A stretch of 51,035 nt of DNA, taken from positions 1-51,035 of the forward strand of contig JAGBFX010000058.1 of the NCBI GenBank assembly GCA_017936265.1. Direction: 5' to 3'. A program made the translations under genes and the position numbers. The notes beneath the pieces are model-generated. The model was given only the letters and a program-made list of their open reading frames with translations. It was not told the DNA's origin and did not search any database. Source of the DNA: Bacteroidaceae bacterium (GTDB lineage Bacteria > Bacteroidota > Bacteroidia > Bacteroidales > Bacteroidaceae). Position 1 is the stretch's first letter; the number at the start of each line of letters is the position of its first letter. Below are positions 49,701-51,035 of the stretch, in pieces.

Positions 49701-50014
49701 ATGTAAAGACGCATCTCTACCGCAGTATTGCTAAGGATGAGAATGAAAAATCTCGTCTTGAAGCTGTTGATAAACTAAAGTTATGGGGTAAGACTAAAGT
49801 TTTACCTAAGGATTACCTTACAGATCTACTTTTGATAATACAGAACGATGGCTTAACAGGAGAGGAGGTTCGCTTTATAAATAAGCAAACAAGCAAAACT
49901 GCCAACAAGGTGCTGGAAAAGATTACACAAGATTATCTTAACCGCATTGTAGAGAAAATGAATAAGGTAGAAGAGGGAGATGAAACTCTAATCCTTGCAG
50001 AACAAATTAAATAA
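46709..50014 (+). CDS. PLD-nuclease/helicase fusion, likely DNA-defence component
   Basis: 1101 residues. Residues 1-220 form a phospholipase D-like domain: H132-x-K134 in PNHAKLYLFQ and N160 in MITGSSNLSVTG, one HKD half-site. Then a superfamily 2 (SNF2-like) helicase: Walker A DVVGLGKSI (285-289), DEAH (356-359), motif III LTATPFNN, and motif VI QRIGRINRINK near residue 820. The helicase has a long insert with acidic coiled-coil segments. The ATG at 46709 is chosen over a GTG at 46703. Such proteins occur beside Eco57I-like methyltransferases in restriction-type loci, and the next gene fits. AT-rich relative to the rest of the window. Confidence 0.8.
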   Translation: MDGQFITNKELILSDIINSILPKCDNAYFLVGYFYFSGFAELCDKLKDVNLKVLVGLEVERNIVNSIKEVENFATTNKTRGQLREDFYKSLVDIFNNTDFFDSEEQIEKFKLFLEKLENGTLEVRKTLDPNHAKLYLFQNKEEENICGTFPGTMITGSSNLSVTGLKNRLELNVILRDKPSYIEGKAVFDELWETSVAVVDTEHITEFKEKVIKHIWFEKLYSPYTMFVRVLHEYFNIPTDENILTPSDITDGTYSNLKYQTDAVQLALNSIKNHEGVIISDVVGLGKSIIASTVARNLHLRTIIICPPHLKTQWDEYKDEFGFTASVFSAGKIDAALEHYRQIMRTDEKFLIIVDEAHKYKNEFIQDYSTLHDLCMGNKVMLLTATPFNNRPEDIYSMLKLFQIPSKSTLKTVENLGAAFKELISRYNDLAEGQRKNTLTKAEIKEEADAIAKSIRSIISPLVVRRSRLDLEEIPEYKEDLKCQKINPVIPEPPVQLGYYLGDIRDLYLRTLNLISPTDEEKDKNPGTHYYEGARYKPTRYIVDDEKLKKELDKELEEKMGTDLGMLIGRQVNVSLFMRRMLVRRYESSVAAFRDSLNSMIDSSEHILKWIEKRDKVPVYKKGTLPDVEEFYETTDDDLSEEIAEAFEKYQERGFFEIDMKYIKRDEFLLAIRADLQLLKDIRSEWFVTKEENIRGKSVITYGIKFDYKLDAFRKLLKEQRAKDPSRKIIVFTEYADTANYLGEALADDGLGIFKYTSKEASAANKSTIRANFDAGLKPQFQKDDYQILIATDAISEGYNLHRAGTIFNYDIPYNPTRVIQRIGRINRINKKMFEKLYIYNYFPTDIGEAETRTKQISTLKMAMIHAIMGEDTKALTDEEQLNAFFKERYQAELAKSEERSWDTKYRNLLNQLKGSDIHSLALQIPHRARTGREVEKPCKGVLLFGKKGNDFVFKIGDNTENAPMMLTSEQALNLFEAVETEETVAVDKQFDKLYQHVKTHLYRSIAKDENEKSRLEAVDKLKLWGKTKVLPKDYLTDLLLIIQNDGLTGEEVRFINKQTSKTANKVLEKITQDYLNRIVEKMNKVEEGDETLILAEQIK

Positions 50015-50022
50015 TTAAGAAT

Positions 50023-51035
50023 ATGGAATTTAATAAAAGATATAGCCGTTCAGAGTTTATTAACTTTTTGCAACATAAGTTCTTGCCTGAAGATTTTGTA
50101 GCAGAAACTACAGTCATAGATATAGAAAGACAAACAAAGTATATTCGCAGTGTAAATAAGTTAGGTTCAAGCGAATCATTGGATTTAGTTGTTTATGAGA
50201 TTCGTCATACTTCTACTCATGATGCTCGCGTTGGGTTATCGAAAGAGGCATTCCGCTTCCTTGCCGATGAGTGGGAGAGCAAGGCTTTGGTATTATTCGT
50301 TCCTGAAGGTAATGATACTAACTACAGATTTTCACTGATTACCATTGACTTGAACGAAACGGAAGAGGGCAAACAACAAAGGGTATATTCTAATCCTCGC
50401 CGTTATTCCTATTATCTGGGAGAAGGAATTGCCTATTATACTCCGAATAAGTATCTAAATGAACTTGGTCGAGTATCTGACACTCAGGATTTGCACAATC
50501 GTTTCTCTGTGGAGGTACTTACGAAGGCATTTTATCAGGAACTTTCAGACTGGCATGCTTGGGCTATTAAAGAAATACGCTTTCCCAATGATATAAACAA
50601 TGATAATGACGATGCAAAGTTTAATCATGAGGGTGCAATTAGATTGATTACCCGTCTTATCTTTGTTTGGTTTTTGAAGCAACGCCATCTGATACCAGAA
50701 GAGTTCTTTGATGAAAAATACATTTCGGATAATCTCATAGATGGATTTAATCCTCATGCGATGGCTGACCTATTCGGCAAATCAAAGGAGAGTAAGTACT
50801 ATAAAGCTATTCTGCAGAATCTTTTCTTTGCAATGCTTAATAGCCCTATAACACCTGAGGGCAAGGATACTCTTACTGAGCGTCATTTTAGGAAAGGTCG
50901 TGGTGACTTCGACAACAACAAGTTGATGCGCTATGAGAATATGTTTAAGAATCCTCAACTTTTTGTTGATCTTGCTAATCGCACAGTCCCATTCCTCAAC
51001 GGTGGTTTGTTTGACTGTCTGGATGAGAAAGATAA
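50023..51035 (+). CDS. Probable Eco57I-like DNA methyltransferase / restriction enzyme, N-terminal part
   Basis: The frame begins at the ATG at 50023, 8 bases after the helicase stop, and runs open to the window end (337 codons). The N-terminus (SLDLVVYEIRHTSTHDARVGLSK) resembles the nuclease-like start of type IIG/Eco57I-type proteins, and VWFLKQRHLIPEEFFD and PFLNGGLFDCLDEKD are typical of the segment just before their methyltransferase domain. The SAM-binding and NPPY motifs would lie beyond the window, so methylation itself is not shown. Probably one operon with the PLD-helicase. Confidence 0.7.
   Translation, partial: MEFNKRYSRSEFINFLQHKFLPEDFVAETTVIDIERQTKYIRSVNKLGSSESLDLVVYEIRHTSTHDARVGLSKEAFRFLADEWESKALVLFVPEGNDTNYRFSLITIDLNETEEGKQQRVYSNPRRYSYYLGEGIAYYTPNKYLNELGRVSDTQDLHNRFSVEVLTKAFYQELSDWHAWAIKEIRFPNDINNDNDDAKFNHEGAIRLITRLIFVWFLKQRHLIPEEFFDEKYISDNLIDGFNPHAMADLFGKSKESKYYKAILQNLFFAMLNSPITPEGKDTLTERHFRKGRGDFDNNKLMRYENMFKNPQLFVDLANRTVPFLNGGLFDCLDEKD

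Overview
The window looks like a chromosomal segment of a Bacteroidales bacterium (Bacteroides/Prevotella-like). The evidence is the ATP synthase gene order atpD-atpC first, promoters with the Bacteroidota -7 element TAnnTTTG, the neighbouring murB, ligA, dapA and malic-enzyme genes, dispersed GC-rich intergenic palindromes, and weak Shine-Dalgarno sequences. No tRNA, rRNA or CRISPR array was seen.

Layout. 1-1.05 kb: 3' part of an IS110-type transposase, then an intergenic region with GC-rich repeats and an 85-bp tandem duplication. 1.05-3.58 kb: hemolysin III-like protein, murB and a PhnP-like metallo-hydrolase. 3.6-15.2 kb: phage-like locus 1. On the minus strand it has the large terminase, two paralogous small proteins and one further unknown; on the plus strand it has a scaffold-like protein, major capsid candidate, head-tail adaptor, holin, lipoprotein/TM spanin and nozzle-like protein. 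15.2-18.7 kb: small minus-strand genes, an S24 (LexA/CI-type) repressor, two paralogous exported proteins and the remnant of a second repressor. 18.8-26.1 kb: an intact ATP synthase operon. 26.1-35.1 kb: phage-like locus 2 with a small minus-strand gene, two internal-virion-type proteins, a 1887-residue zincin-containing ejection-type protein and the portal. 35.1-46 kb: repeats, ligA, dapA, a TIGR02757 protein, maeB, aspD and aspT. 46-51 kb: AT-richer DNA with a PLD-helicase gene and the start of a probable DNA methyltransferase gene, resembling a defence island.

The most interesting point is that one podovirus-like virion gene set is divided in two by the ATP synthase operon: terminase, capsid, adaptor and nozzle on one side, ejection proteins and portal on the other. 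The two halves share an 18-bp box located 40 bp upstream of the TTTG of a -7 element, in four copies (two plus, two minus, with a fifth degenerate one). The box replaces the usual -33 TTTG. All large virion ORFs are open, and no integrase, replication gene, endolysin or tail-fibre gene was recognised. This is what one expects of a co-regulated, domesticated particle-forming system such as a gene transfer agent, although a prophage split by rearrangement, a phage satellite or an assembly error cannot be excluded from sequence alone.

The metabolic genes fit an anaerobe: aspartate:alanine exchange plus aspartate 4-decarboxylation can generate a proton gradient, which the F1Fo enzyme can use.
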